From positions 62,001-126,000 of the forward strand of contig DVKB01000032.1 in the NCBI GenBank assembly GCA_018716305.1: 64,000 bases of DNA, read 5' to 3'. Both the position numbers and the translations under genes were made by a program. This document shows positions 7,596-15,456 of this stretch, one piece after another. The first letter of the stretch is position 1. Each line of letters begins with the position of its first letter. Below the pieces are notes generated by a model that did not search any database, had not been told where the DNA came from, and saw nothing but the letters and a program-made list of their open reading frames with translations. Source of the DNA: Candidatus Scatomonas merdigallinarum (GTDB lineage Bacteria; Bacillota; Clostridia; Lachnospirales; Lachnospiraceae).

Positions 7596-8078
7596 ATGAG
7601 GGGAGAGCAGGAAGTAAACAGAGCCATCGAAGCTTATGGAAATCTGATCCGCAGAATCTGTCTGATCCATCTGAAAAATCACGCGGATACAGAGGACATT
7701 TTCCAGACAGTTTTTCTGAAATATCTGCTCTCCTCCGCAGAATTTCAGAGCCGTGAGCACGAAAAGGCCTGGTTCATCCGGGTCACCGCAAACGCCTGCA
7801 GGGATCTGCTGAAAAGCGCCTTCCGCAGGCGCGTCGTATCCCTGGACGTACTGACGGATCAGCCCGGGGAACTGTCTGAAGACAACCGGGAGGTTCTGGA
7901 AGCGGTTCTGGGGCTCCCGGAAAAATATCGGGACGTGATCTATCTTTTCTATTATGAAGAATATACCGCCCCGGAGATCGCGGAAATTTTAAAGAAAAAT
8001 ACCAATACGGTCTATACACTTTTAAGCCGGGCAAAAAAGATTCTCAAGGAGAAACTGGGAGGTGAGACAGATGCGTGA
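7596..8078 (+). CDS. ECF-family RNA polymerase sigma factor
   Basis: 160 residues. Region 2 reads NRAIEAYGNLIRRICLIHLKNHADTEDIFQTVFLKYL (about 8-44). Region 4 reads LPEKYRDVIYLFYYEEYTAPEIAEILKKNTNTVYTLLSRAKKILKEKL (about 107-155), with a clear helix-turn-helix. There is no region 3, as expected for ECF sigmas. The last codons overlap the anti-sigma gene, the usual pairing. The start reads ATGAGGGGAGA, which is complementary to the C-rich stretch of the twin small RNAs found later in the window (see findings). Confidence 0.9.
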   Translation: MRGEQEVNRAIEAYGNLIRRICLIHLKNHADTEDIFQTVFLKYLLSSAEFQSREHEKAWFIRVTANACRDLLKSAFRRRVVSLDVLTDQPGELSEDNREVLEAVLGLPEKYRDVIYLFYYEEYTAPEIAEILKKNTNTVYTLLSRAKKILKEKLGGETDA

Positions 8079-8937
8079 CAGAGTCCGGGATGCTTTCGAC
8101 AAGATCCGCGCGAGTCAGGAATTAAAAGACCGCACTGCCGCTTTTGCGGCGGAGGAGATCCATCGGCGCAGCCGCGGAAAAAAAATTCTTCCCATCCGGC
8201 GCATAATTTCTCTGGCTGCGGCTCTGACCGTCTTTCTTCTGGGAGCAGGCTTTCTTCGCAGCTACTATACGGTCTCCGCCGCCATCAGCGTAGACGCCGA
8301 CGCCTCTCTGAAGCTGGAGGTCAACTGCTTTGACCGGGTCATCTCTGTGGAAGGCTACGGAGAAGAGGGACAGGCTCTGGCCGAAGATCTGGATCTGAAA
8401 CACCGGAGCTACCGGGCTGCCCTGGAAACTCTGCTGAACAGCCGCAAGCTGCGGGAACAGCTGTCCCGGGACAGCGCCATGGAGATCACGGTGACAGGAA
8501 CAGACCCGGAACAGGCAGAAGAGATCCTTCAGACGGCCTCAGACGATACCGAAGGGTCTGAGAACATCCGCTGCCAGGCAGGAAATTCCCTTGAGGCGGA
8601 GGAAGCCGCAAAAGCCGGTCTGCCTCTGGGAAAATACAGGGCTTATCTGGAACTTCTGGAACTGGATCCGGAAATAACGCCGGAAGAGGTAGCGGATCTG
8701 ACCATGCGGGAGATCCGCAGCCGAATCGATGCGCTGCAAGGCACCGCCGCCCAAACAGAATCTTCTGCGTATACCTCTGACGAAACGGAACCATCAGAAG
8801 CCGGATCAGAGCCCGCAGAAAGTTCCAGTCCCGCAGAATCACAGACCGGAAACTCAGGAAATGGACAGGGGCAGGGACACAGAAACAGTTCAGGAGAAAA
8901 CAGCGGTGCCGGGAATCAGACCTGTCCCCGCAGATAA
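8071..8937 (+). CDS. RsgI-like membrane anti-sigma factor
   Basis: 288 residues. A cytosolic N-terminus (1-45) is followed by one membrane helix (about 46-64) and an outside domain with SAAISVDADASLKLEVNCFDRVISVEGYGEEG, which matches the RsgI-type extracellular module. GLPLGKYRAYLELLELDPEITPEEVADLTMREIRSRI follows, then a Ser/Glu/Gly-rich disordered tail (about 230-288). The ATG at 8071 is preferred to GTG 8062 because GGGAGG lies 8 nt upstream. It overlaps the ECF sigma gene by 8 nt, so it most likely sequesters that factor. The signal sensed is unknown. Confidence 0.8.
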   Translation: MRDRVRDAFDKIRASQELKDRTAAFAAEEIHRRSRGKKILPIRRIISLAAALTVFLLGAGFLRSYYTVSAAISVDADASLKLEVNCFDRVISVEGYGEEGQALAEDLDLKHRSYRAALETLLNSRKLREQLSRDSAMEITVTGTDPEQAEEILQTASDDTEGSENIRCQAGNSLEAEEAAKAGLPLGKYRAYLELLELDPEITPEEVADLTMREIRSRIDALQGTAAQTESSAYTSDETEPSEAGSEPAESSSPAESQTGNSGNGQGQGHRNSSGENSGAGNQTCPRR

Positions 8938-8979
8938 AGTCCGTGCCTCATCCCCATTGGTCAGACAGCCTGAACACAA

Positions 8980-9024
8980 AAAGGATGTCCTGGATTCTGA
9001 CTTCACAGAAACAGGACATCCTTT
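8980..9024. terminator. Bidirectional terminator
   Basis: A 13-bp perfect stem (AAAGGATGTCCTG with its complement at 9012-9024) around a 19-nt loop. On the minus strand it runs into TTTTTG. It separates the convergent anti-sigma and lipoprotein genes. Confidence 0.75.
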
Positions 9025-9056
9025 CTCCACGCTTGCAGAAAGTCTGCTGCGCCGTC

Positions 9057-9455
9057 TTATTTTTCAAAAACCATACTCGTATCGTTTTCCTCCAGAGTAA
9101 TCACTCCGTCCTTCAGCTCGCAGGTGATGGTATCACCATCGATGGTAAGATCCACCGTACCGTCCCCTGCTTCCCAGGTGCCTTCCAGCGTATCGCTGCC
9201 AAACATCTGGCTTCCTCCGCTCAATACCAGTTCTCCGCCGTCTTTCAGCTCCAGTGCGACCTTCATGCTGTCCTCATCCATTCCCATGGCTTCTGCCATT
9301 TGGGCTACATCCATAGTCATGCCCTCGGCTCCCACAGTAGTCAGCGTATACGTTCCCGCAGCGGTGTCTTTGCTTCCTCCACAAGCCGCTAGACTTACAG
9401 CGCCCATCAGCGCGGCCGCCATGACGGCGCTTTTTGTCAGAAAATGTTTCTTCAT
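9057..9455 (-). CDS. Small lipoprotein, function unknown
   Basis: 132 residues with a lipoprotein signal peptide ending in LAAC (lipobox, Cys about 25), so it should be anchored outside the membrane. The mature part is small and beta-rich, with GTYTLTTVGAEGMT, a DMAQMAEAMGMDED helix, and repeated strands (LEGTWEAGDGTVDLTIDGDTITCELKDGVITLEE). This resembles small beta-barrel lipoproteins common in Clostridia. AGGGAGG lies just upstream. Monocistronic, with its own promoter. Confidence 0.75.
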   Translation of the reverse strand: MKKHFLTKSAVMAAALMGAVSLAACGGSKDTAAGTYTLTTVGAEGMTMDVAQMAEAMGMDEDSMKVALELKDGGELVLSGGSQMFGSDTLEGTWEAGDGTVDLTIDGDTITCELKDGVITLEENDTSMVFEK

Positions 9456-9511
9456 CTTCTTTCCTCCCTCGTGTTTTTTAAAAAAACGGATCTGCCCGTT
9501 TACCGTTTTTT

Positions 9512-9540
9512 ATTATAGCATGGCTTTCCCGACATGTAAA
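9512..9540 (-). promoter_or_regulatory. sigma-A promoter of the lipoprotein gene
   Basis: -35 TTTACA (9535-9540), a 17-bp spacer ending TGC (extended -10), perfect -10 TATAAT (9512-9517). Confidence 0.8.
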
Positions 9541-9604
9541 TTCCCGGGGATTGAATAAAATAAGATATAGACTCCCGCTGCCGCAAAATATGCAAAGCTT
9601 TTCT

Positions 9605-10369
9605 TCATTTTCTTTTTTCCAGCAGTTCCAGGATCTTCCGCAGTTCTTCCGCCGGCAGCTGTCCGGGTGCCGAAGCTTCCGCCGCGGAGCCGAAGGTCAC
9701 TGCGGATCCTGTCAGACTTCCGCTGATCCTGGAAACCATTCCCAGATCTCCCATAGACATAGTCACCAGCGGCTGGGGCCTGGAACCGTGCTCTTCCAGG
9801 GTGGCTTCCATGAGCCGCAGCACCTCCCGGGGACTGGCCGGCATGACTGCCAGCTTCAGAATATCCGCCCCCGAATCCCCCAGTTCCTGAAAAATCTCCT
9901 TCAGTTCTTCCCGCTCCGGGGTTCTGTGGAAATAATGACGGCTTCCGATTACCGGCTTTCCTGCCTGATGGATCTGTTTTACCACATCCTTACCACTCCA
10001 GAGGGGATGCATTACTTCTATATCTACCATGCTGATCTCCTGCTGCCCTGCGGCCCAGAGATTCAGGGCCAGGTATTCCTCCGAAGTGACGCTGCGCACT
10101 CCCCCCTCCTCCCGGCTGCGAATTGTAAAAAGGATGGGTATCTCTTTCAGAATCCCTCTCAGCTCCTTCAGAACCCGGCAGGCTTTCTCCCGCTCCCGGA
10201 TCCCCTCCCAGAAATCGGCCCGCCATTCCAGCAGATCCGGCCCGGCCGCGGCCGCCTCCCTTCCCTGGGCGAGGATTTCTTCCCTATTTTTTCCCGTAAT
10301 GGGAACGCAGATCTTTGGCGCTCCCTCCCCTATGATCAGATTCTTTAATCGAACCGTCTTTTTTTCCAT
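9605..10369 (-). CDS. aroD: 3-dehydroquinate dehydratase, type I
   Basis: Converts 3-dehydroquinate to 3-dehydroshikimate by a Schiff-base mechanism. 254 residues from 10369, where MEKKTVRLKNLIIGEGAPKICVPI aligns with the start of E. coli AroD. Signature elements are LLEWRADF, IPILFTIRSREEGG, GSRHYFHRTP (catalytic His), ADILKLAVMP (Schiff-base Lys), TMSMGDLGMVSRI and SAVTFGSAAEASAPGQL. An alternative ATG at 10411 overlaps the upstream stop as ATGA and would add 14 residues; its ribosome site is no clearer. It is paired with the YdiB-like gene. Confidence 0.93.
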   Translation of the reverse strand: MEKKTVRLKNLIIGEGAPKICVPITGKNREEILAQGREAAAAGPDLLEWRADFWEGIREREKACRVLKELRGILKEIPILFTIRSREEGGVRSVTSEEYLALNLWAAGQQEISMVDIEVMHPLWSGKDVVKQIHQAGKPVIGSRHYFHRTPEREELKEIFQELGDSGADILKLAVMPASPREVLRLMEATLEEHGSRPQPLVTMSMGDLGMVSRISGSLTGSAVTFGSAAEASAPGQLPAEELRKILELLEKRK

Positions 10370-10407
10370 TGGCCTGTCCCGTTCCTTTCCCCTGACTGAT
10401 CCGGTCT

Positions 10408-11280
10408 TCATGTAAAATATTTTCCGCGGATTTCTTCCACAGGCATCTCCGTTCCCGTCCACAGCCGGAAAGCCTCCGCTCCCTGGTAAAGCAGCATGTA
10501 CATCCCGTTAAAGGTTTTATGTCCGGACTCCCGGGCCAGCCGGAGCAGTCTGGTCTCTCTGGGATTGTAAATAATATCCGCCACGGTCAGAGACGGAGGA
10601 AGCAGAGACATATCCTCAATCAGAGAATGTTCTGTGTCCGGAGCCATTCCCACGGAAGTAGCGTTTATGAGCAGCAGAGAGGTCTCCAGAGATTTTTTCA
10701 GAGCCGCGAGGTCCGCCTGATCCCAGAGTTCTGCCCTGCAGCCGGTATTCCGATTGATATTTTCCACCAGTTCAAGGGTTCTCTGATGAAAGCGGCTCTG
10801 GGGACGGGCAAAAATGCGGATCGCTGCCGCCCCGTCCAGGGCGGCCTGGGCGCAGATGGCGGTGGCGGCTCCCCCCGCCCCCAGAATCGTGAGATTCTGT
10901 CCCGCAATGGAAAGTCCCGCGTCCTGAACGGAGCGGAGAAATCCCACGCCGTCTGTATTGTGGCCTATGAGACGGCCCTGGTCATTGACCACTGTATTGA
11001 CAGCGCCGATGATTTCTGCCGCCGGGGACAGCTCATCGGCCAGCTCCGCCATTCTGTTTTTATCCGGCATGGTCAGGTTAAAGCCCCTGATTCCGCAGGC
11101 TCTCAGTCCCTTTACCGCCTCCTCCAGGCGATCCTCCTTTACGTCAAAACAGAGATACACATAATCCAGCCCCAGGATCCGGAATGCTTCATTGTGCATC
11201 AGGGGGGAGAGGCTGTGAGAGACAGGGCTGCCCAGCAGCCCTGTAAGGCCGGTGCGGCCGGTGATGGAAATAGAATTCAT
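10408..11280 (-). CDS. Shikimate/quinate dehydrogenase, YdiB-like
   Basis: NAD(P)-dependent oxidoreductase of the AroE superfamily, 290 residues from the ATG at 11280 (GGGAGG upstream). N-terminal substrate site SPVSHSLSPLMHNEAF and FNLTMPDKN (Lys74). Nucleotide site LTILGAGGAATAICAQAALDGAAAIRIFAR, then NATSVGM, YNPRETRLL and FNGMYMLLYQGAEAFRLWTG. The order of features and the stretch GAGGAxTAIxAQxA...NxNTxC look closer to E. coli YdiB than to AroE. The E. coli ydiB-aroD gene order is also the same. Whether it uses quinate as well as shikimate cannot be told from sequence. Confidence 0.88.
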   Translation of the reverse strand: MNSISITGRTGLTGLLGSPVSHSLSPLMHNEAFRILGLDYVYLCFDVKEDRLEEAVKGLRACGIRGFNLTMPDKNRMAELADELSPAAEIIGAVNTVVNDQGRLIGHNTDGVGFLRSVQDAGLSIAGQNLTILGAGGAATAICAQAALDGAAAIRIFARPQSRFHQRTLELVENINRNTGCRAELWDQADLAALKKSLETSLLLINATSVGMAPDTEHSLIEDMSLLPPSLTVADIIYNPRETRLLRLARESGHKTFNGMYMLLYQGAEAFRLWTGTEMPVEEIRGKYFT

Positions 11281-11297
11281 AATGGTTCCTCCCGTAA

Positions 11298-11339
11298 GGA
11301 AAGACCGGTCAGAAGCTTTCACGCTTCTCCCGGTCTTTC
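11298..11339 (-). terminator. Terminator-like hairpin between ftsZ and the ydiB-like gene
   Basis: A GAAAGACCGG arm pairs with CCGGTCTTTC, with an inner GAAGC/GCTTC pair. The minus-strand U-tract is short (TTTCCTT). It starts 11 bp after the ftsZ stop and ends only 18 bp before the next start codon, leaving no room for a promoter between them. Confidence 0.6.
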
Positions 11340-11349
11340 TTTCTGCGAA

Positions 11350-12528
11350 TTATTTTCTGTTTTTCAGGAAATCCGGAATCTGGATATCCTTCTTCGGCAC
11401 ATTGCTGGTCAGCGGCGCCGACTTGGGCATGCTGAAATTCTGTACCGGGGCCTGCTGCGGCTGTGACTGCTGCGGCATCTGGAAGGTAGGCATCTTAAAT
11501 CCCGCATTGTTGAAGGCTGCCTTCTTGGTGGCCTCCGCCGCTTTCTTTGCGTCCGCCACGCTGGCCTGTCTGGCTGTGGCATCGTCCAGGCCGGTAGCGA
11601 TTACCGTAATCCTTGCTGTATCCGGAATGGAATCGTCATACATAGCGCCAAAGATAATATTGGCATCCTCGCCGGCCAGATTCTGTACATAGCTGGCGGC
11701 ATCGTTGGCGTCCATAAGAGAAATATCTCCGGAAATATTGATGATGACATGGGAAGCTCCCTCGATGGTGGTCTCCAGCAGGGGGCTGGCCACTGCCTGC
11801 TGTACAGCTTCCAGGGCCTTATCATCGCCCTTGGCTTCACCGATGCCGATATGGGCAATGCCCTTGTCTGTCATAACCGTCTGCACATCGGCGAAATCCA
11901 GGTTGATCAGAGCCGGCAGGTTAATCAGGTCCGTAATGCCCTGCACCGCCTGCTGCAGCACTTCGTCCGCTTTGCGCAGAGCCTCCGGCATAGTAGTCCG
12001 GCGGTCTACAATCTCCAGCAGTTTATCATTGGGGATCACAATCAATGTGTCCACGTTCTGTTTCAGTTTTTCAATGCCCATCAGAGCGTTGCTCATACGG
12101 GTTCTGGCTTCAAAACGGAAGGGCTTTGTCACTACGCCAACCGTCAGAATACCCATCTCCTTGGCCAGTCCGGCAACCACCGGAGCTGCTCCTGTACCGG
12201 TTCCGCCGCCCATACCGCAGGTGACGAACACCATGTCCGCCCCTTCCATGAGCTGCTTCAGGTCATCTACGCTCTCCTCGGCCGCTTTCTCCCCCACCTC
12301 GGGCTTGGCCCCGGCGCCCAGTCCTTTGGTCACCTTTTCTCCGATCTGAAGCACTGTGGGGGCCTTGCAGAGAGTCAGGGCCTGTTTATCTGTATTTACA
12401 CCGACGAACTCCACACCGCCGATGGATTCCTCCACCATTCTGTTCACTGCGTTGTTTCCCGCTCCGCCGACACCGATTACAATGATCTTTGCGGAAGATT
12501 CCGCCTCGTTTGTCATGATTTCTAACAA
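11350..12528 (-). CDS. ftsZ: Cell division protein FtsZ
   Basis: Tubulin-like GTPase that forms the division ring. 392 residues. The TTG at 12528 is taken as start: GGAGG lies 7 nt upstream and the product begins [34 protein letters not shown]-binding signature GGGTGTG at 107-113; T7 loop [11 protein letters not shown] near 208; a variable linker rich in Gln and Pro; and the conserved C-terminal peptide [12 protein letters not shown] that binds membrane tethers. No ftsA gene lies beside it. It has its own promoter downstream of the repeat array. Confidence 0.97.
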   Translation of the reverse strand: MLEIMTNEAESSAKIIVIGVGGAGNNAVNRMVEESIGGVEFVGVNTDKQALTLCKAPTVLQIGEKVTKGLGAGAKPEVGEKAAEESVDDLKQLMEGADMVFVTCGMGGGTGTGAAPVVAGLAKEMGILTVGVVTKPFRFEARTRMSNALMGIEKLKQNVDTLIVIPNDKLLEIVDRRTTMPEALRKADEVLQQAVQGITDLINLPALINLDFADVQTVMTDKGIAHIGIGEAKGDDKALEAVQQAVASPLLETTIEGASHVIINISGDISLMDANDAASYVQNLAGEDANIIFGAMYDDSIPDTARITVIATGLDDATARQASVADAKKAAEATKKAAFNNAGFKMPTFQMPQQSQPQQAPVQNFSMPKSAPLTSNVPKKDIQIPDFLKNRK

Positions 12529-12687
12529 AGTACTTCCTCCTTCATGGCGCCTATGCCTATTTATATTCTCCTCGAAATGTATTGTATCCCCTTGCAAAAC
12601 CAGGCCCCACAGGCCTCCTTCTGCTGTTATCCTCATTCTCTGCGGCGCCGGACACAGATTCCTTTCCGGGCCACCGCATATAGATAT

Positions 12688-12716
12688 ATAATATAATCAT
12701 TCCCTGAAATTATCAA
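12688..12716 (-). promoter_or_regulatory. sigma-A promoter of ftsZ
   Basis: -35 TTGATA (12711-12716), a 17-bp spacer, -10 TATTAT (12688-12693). It lies 29 bp downstream (minus strand) of the end of the repeat array and gives a leader of about 150 nt, so ftsZ can be expressed separately from the upstream genes. Confidence 0.7.
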
Positions 12717-12744
12717 CCACTTTTTCGATTTTTTCCCCACTTTT

Positions 12745-13192
12745 TTACCAGGAAAGTCCCGGACGGCAGCCATGGGCGGAAGCGTACTGGTACGCTGAAG
12801 CCCATGGATATCGGACGGGCTGGAGGTATGAGCATGCAGAGCGGCAGCTCGGAATGCGAATACCTCCGGCAGATGGCACAGCCAGCTGACTTTCCTGGTA
12901 ATCCAAAGTCCCGGACGGCAGCCATGGGCGGAAGCGTACCGGTACGCTGAAGCCCATGGATATCGGACGGGCTGGAGGTATGAGCATGCAGAGCGGCAGC
13001 TCGGAATGCGAATACCTACGGCAGATGGCGCAGCCAGCTGACTTTCCTGGTAATCCAAAGTCCCGGACGGCAGCCATGGGCGGAAGCGTACTGGTACGCT
13101 GAAGCCCATGGATATCGGACGGGCTGGAGGTATGAGCATGCAGAGCGGCAGCTCGGAATGCGAATACCTCCGGCAGATGGCGCAGCCAGCTG
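12745..13192. repeat. Three tandem copies of a 152-bp structured repeat
   Basis: Units begin at AAAGTCCCGG at 12753, 12905 and 13057 (period exactly 152 bp) and differ by only about three bases. The first unit is closed by perfect 14-bp ends, TTACCAGGAAAGTC (12745-12758) and its complement (12888-12901). Inside are two long hairpins. The first is CCATGGGC...GCCCATGG with an inner AGCGTAC/GTACGCT stem (12770-12807). The second is an 11-bp stem around GGAGGTAT/ATACCTCC with inner GCAT/ATGC and GAGC/GCTC pairs. The third unit stops at the ftsQ stop codon and lacks its right end. Open frames through it change frame every unit, so it is not coding. Together with the ftsZ promoter it fills the 664-bp gap between ftsQ and ftsZ. 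Confidence 0.92.
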
Positions 13193-14146
13193 TCACTGCT
13201 CATCCTGACTGAACAGAATATTCTGTGTATCTTCCGTGTAATCCTCCAGATGCAGCACTCCCGACTTTCCCTCCAGTTTCGGCAGAATCGCCGCCACCCG
13301 GATCATCTTTTCCTCCAGTCCGGAATCCTCTCCCAGATTCACCCTTATATCCCCGTAGTGGAGAATTGCCGTCAGAGATTGGGTAAATTCCAGGCTGTCC
13401 GGCCGAATCTCGTATTTTTCAATCATACGGTCCAGCGCCAGAATCGTGTTGAAAACAGAATCGTCCGCCACGGAAAGCTTTTCTCCCACGGCGGCGGATT
13501 CACAGCCAAGCCCGGTCACCAGCGGAAGATCCGAAAGAGAAGGCGAAAACTCTTCTTCCTGAATCCGAATCTTTTGGGAATCGTCAGAGGGAGTCACCGG
13601 CTGCGCTTCCACCCGGTTTCCGGAAGTCTGCGGCACTCCGGTAACCCGAACCGTTTCCTCATCCTCAGAAGTATCTGCCGTCTCCGGCGCTGCCGATGGG
13701 GTAGGGGTATTCCCGGCCAGGCCGGTGCCGCCCGGCTCCAACGCGCTCCTTTCCGAAACAGCCTCCAGCACTACTCCATCCTGGTCAAAATAATAGTCTG
13801 TTCCGTTCAGGCTTATATAGCCGATGGGATTTTTTTCTGTTACGATCAGGCGGATCCTGTCTCTTCCCAGATATTCCACATACACATAATCCAGGAAAGG
13901 GACATCCTCCATATCAATATGGCTGCGGAATACGCTGAGATACACAGAGTTCCGGTCCAGGAATCCGTCCATGACCATCTCCCGGATTTCTTCCTCTGTG
14001 TACCTGGTGTTTCCCACCACCTCTACGTCCCGGATATAAAACACTCCCCAGAAAATCAGAATGCCGGCTGCCGCAGCTGCTACGGCGGCCAGTACAGCGG
14101 TCCGTCTGAATTTTTTTGAATGTTTCTTTTTTCTATGTCTGCTCAT
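13193..14146 (-). CDS. ftsQ: Cell division protein FtsQ/DivIB
   Basis: Bitopic divisome protein, 317 residues from the ATG at 14146 (GGAG 5 nt upstream; GTG 14152 is possible but less well placed). A basic cytosolic tail (RHRKKKHSKKFRR) precedes a membrane helix (about 15-37). The FtsQ-type POTRA domain (IRDVEVVGNTRYTEEEIREMV..., about 38-110) and the beta domain with VTEKNPIGYISLNGTDYYFDQDGVVLE follow. A low-complexity insert rich in Ser, Thr, Glu and Pro (about 135-200) separates this from the C-terminal part (LPLVTGLG...GDIRVNLG). Its stop codon abuts the 152-bp repeat array. Confidence 0.9.
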   Translation of the reverse strand: MSRHRKKKHSKKFRRTAVLAAVAAAAAGILIFWGVFYIRDVEVVGNTRYTEEEIREMVMDGFLDRNSVYLSVFRSHIDMEDVPFLDYVYVEYLGRDRIRLIVTEKNPIGYISLNGTDYYFDQDGVVLEAVSERSALEPGGTGLAGNTPTPSAAPETADTSEDEETVRVTGVPQTSGNRVEAQPVTPSDDSQKIRIQEEEFSPSLSDLPLVTGLGCESAAVGEKLSVADDSVFNTILALDRMIEKYEIRPDSLEFTQSLTAILHYGDIRVNLGEDSGLEEKMIRVAAILPKLEGKSGVLHLEDYTEDTQNILFSQDEQ

Positions 14147-14148
14147 TC

Positions 14149-15405
14149 TCACTCCTGTACTGCTTTGCGGATCTTTCCGCCCAGAGCGGTCAGATCTTCC
14201 TCTATATGCTCATAACCGCGCTCCACATACCGCGAGGGCCGTATCTTTGTTCTTCCCTCCGCTGCCAGTCCCGCCAGAATCAGCGCCGCTCCTCCTCTCA
14301 GGTCGCCGGCCAAAACTTCCGCCCCGTAAAGGCGGCCCCCCTGGATCAGAAGGTTTCCCCGGCTGATTTCCACTTTGGCGCCCATCTTTCTCATCTCCAG
14401 GGCTGCCTGGTACCGATCCTCAAAAATGGTTTCCCGGATGCGGCTGCGTCCACGGATGGTAGCGCACACCGCCGCAAGCGGCGACTGCAGGTCTGTGGGA
14501 AATCCCGGATAACAGCCGGTGGCGATCTGAACGGGAATCTTCCCCACCCGCCGGCTGTCCGTAAACAGTGTACCACTTTTCACTTCGTATTGTCCACCCA
14601 TTTTCCGGTAGACCGAAAGCAGGGCTCCCATTTCCTCCACGGGGGCTCCGCAAAGCTCTACCTCCCCCCTGACAGCGGCCCCCGCCAGCAGATAAGTGCC
14701 GGCCACAATCCGGTCCGGCGGCACCTCCGTCTGCGCCGGCTGAAGTTCTCTCTGTCCCTGTATACAGATCACGCTGCTTCCCTCTCCCCGGATGGAAGCC
14801 CCCATTTTACGCAGAAACCGACACAGATGAAAAATTTCCGGCTCTCTGGCGCAATTTTCCAGCACGGTTTCTCCCCGGGCCAGCACCGCGGCCAAAATTC
14901 CATTCTCCGTGGCTCCCACACTGACCCGGGGGAATCTGTGACGGCAGCCTCTCAGGGTTTCCGCCCGGGCAGAAATGCCTCCGCTGTGTTCCGTCAGCTC
15001 CGCTCCAAGATTCCTCAGCAGCTTCACATGAAGGTCTACCGGGCGCAGACCGATGGTGCAGCCCCCCGGGTAGCTGACAGCGGCAGACCCCAGCCTGGGC
15101 AGCAGGCTTCCCAGTAAAAAAACAGAGGAGCGCATTTTATCCGCATACGCCCCCGGAATTTCCCCTGTAACGATTTTACTGCAGTCCAGGAAAAGATTCT
15201 CTTCCTGCCACCAGGTTCTGGCGCCGGTGTATCTGAGGATTTCCTCCATGCACCGGACATCATCAATCCGGGGACAGTGCCTTAAAATCACGGTGCCCCG
15301 CTGGAGCAGGGCGGCTGCCATCATAGGCAGAACCGCGTTTTTAGACCCCTGGATCCGCACCCGGCCCTCCAGCTTGTGCCCGCCCTCTATCAGATATTGT
15401 CCCAC
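14149..15405 (-). CDS. murA: UDP-N-acetylglucosamine 1-carboxyvinyltransferase
   Basis: First committed step of peptidoglycan synthesis: transfer of enolpyruvate from PEP to UDP-GlcNAc. 418 residues from the GTG at 15405 (AAAGGAG upstream), beginning MGQYLIEGGHKLEGRVRIQGSKNAVLP as the family does. The catalytic Cys, which is the fosfomycin target, is present in YPGGCTIGLRPVDLH (Cys116). The substrate-loop and C-terminal motifs YPGFPTDLQSPLAA and RGGAALILAGLAA are also present. It ends 2 bp before ftsQ. This copy occupies the place where murG or murB stands in many dcw clusters. Confidence 0.95.
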   Translation of the reverse strand: MGQYLIEGGHKLEGRVRIQGSKNAVLPMMAAALLQRGTVILRHCPRIDDVRCMEEILRYTGARTWWQEENLFLDCSKIVTGEIPGAYADKMRSSVFLLGSLLPRLGSAAVSYPGGCTIGLRPVDLHVKLLRNLGAELTEHSGGISARAETLRGCRHRFPRVSVGATENGILAAVLARGETVLENCAREPEIFHLCRFLRKMGASIRGEGSSVICIQGQRELQPAQTEVPPDRIVAGTYLLAGAAVRGEVELCGAPVEEMGALLSVYRKMGGQYEVKSGTLFTDSRRVGKIPVQIATGCYPGFPTDLQSPLAAVCATIRGRSRIRETIFEDRYQAALEMRKMGAKVEISRGNLLIQGGRLYGAEVLAGDLRGGAALILAGLAAEGRTKIRPSRYVERGYEHIEEDLTALGGKIRKAVQE

Positions 15406-15456
15406 GGCTGTCTCTCCTTTCAAGAATGCCAGCGGCAATCCTGCCTTCTCATATTA

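Noticed and set aside
12745..13192. CRISPR array
   Set aside because: There are only three long units in direct contact with no unique spacers and no cas genes.
12633..13203. Overlapping 150-190-residue open frames across the 152-bp repeats
   Set aside because: 152 is not a multiple of three, so the same DNA is read in a different frame in each unit; no ribosome site or family match. The repeats are structural, not coding.
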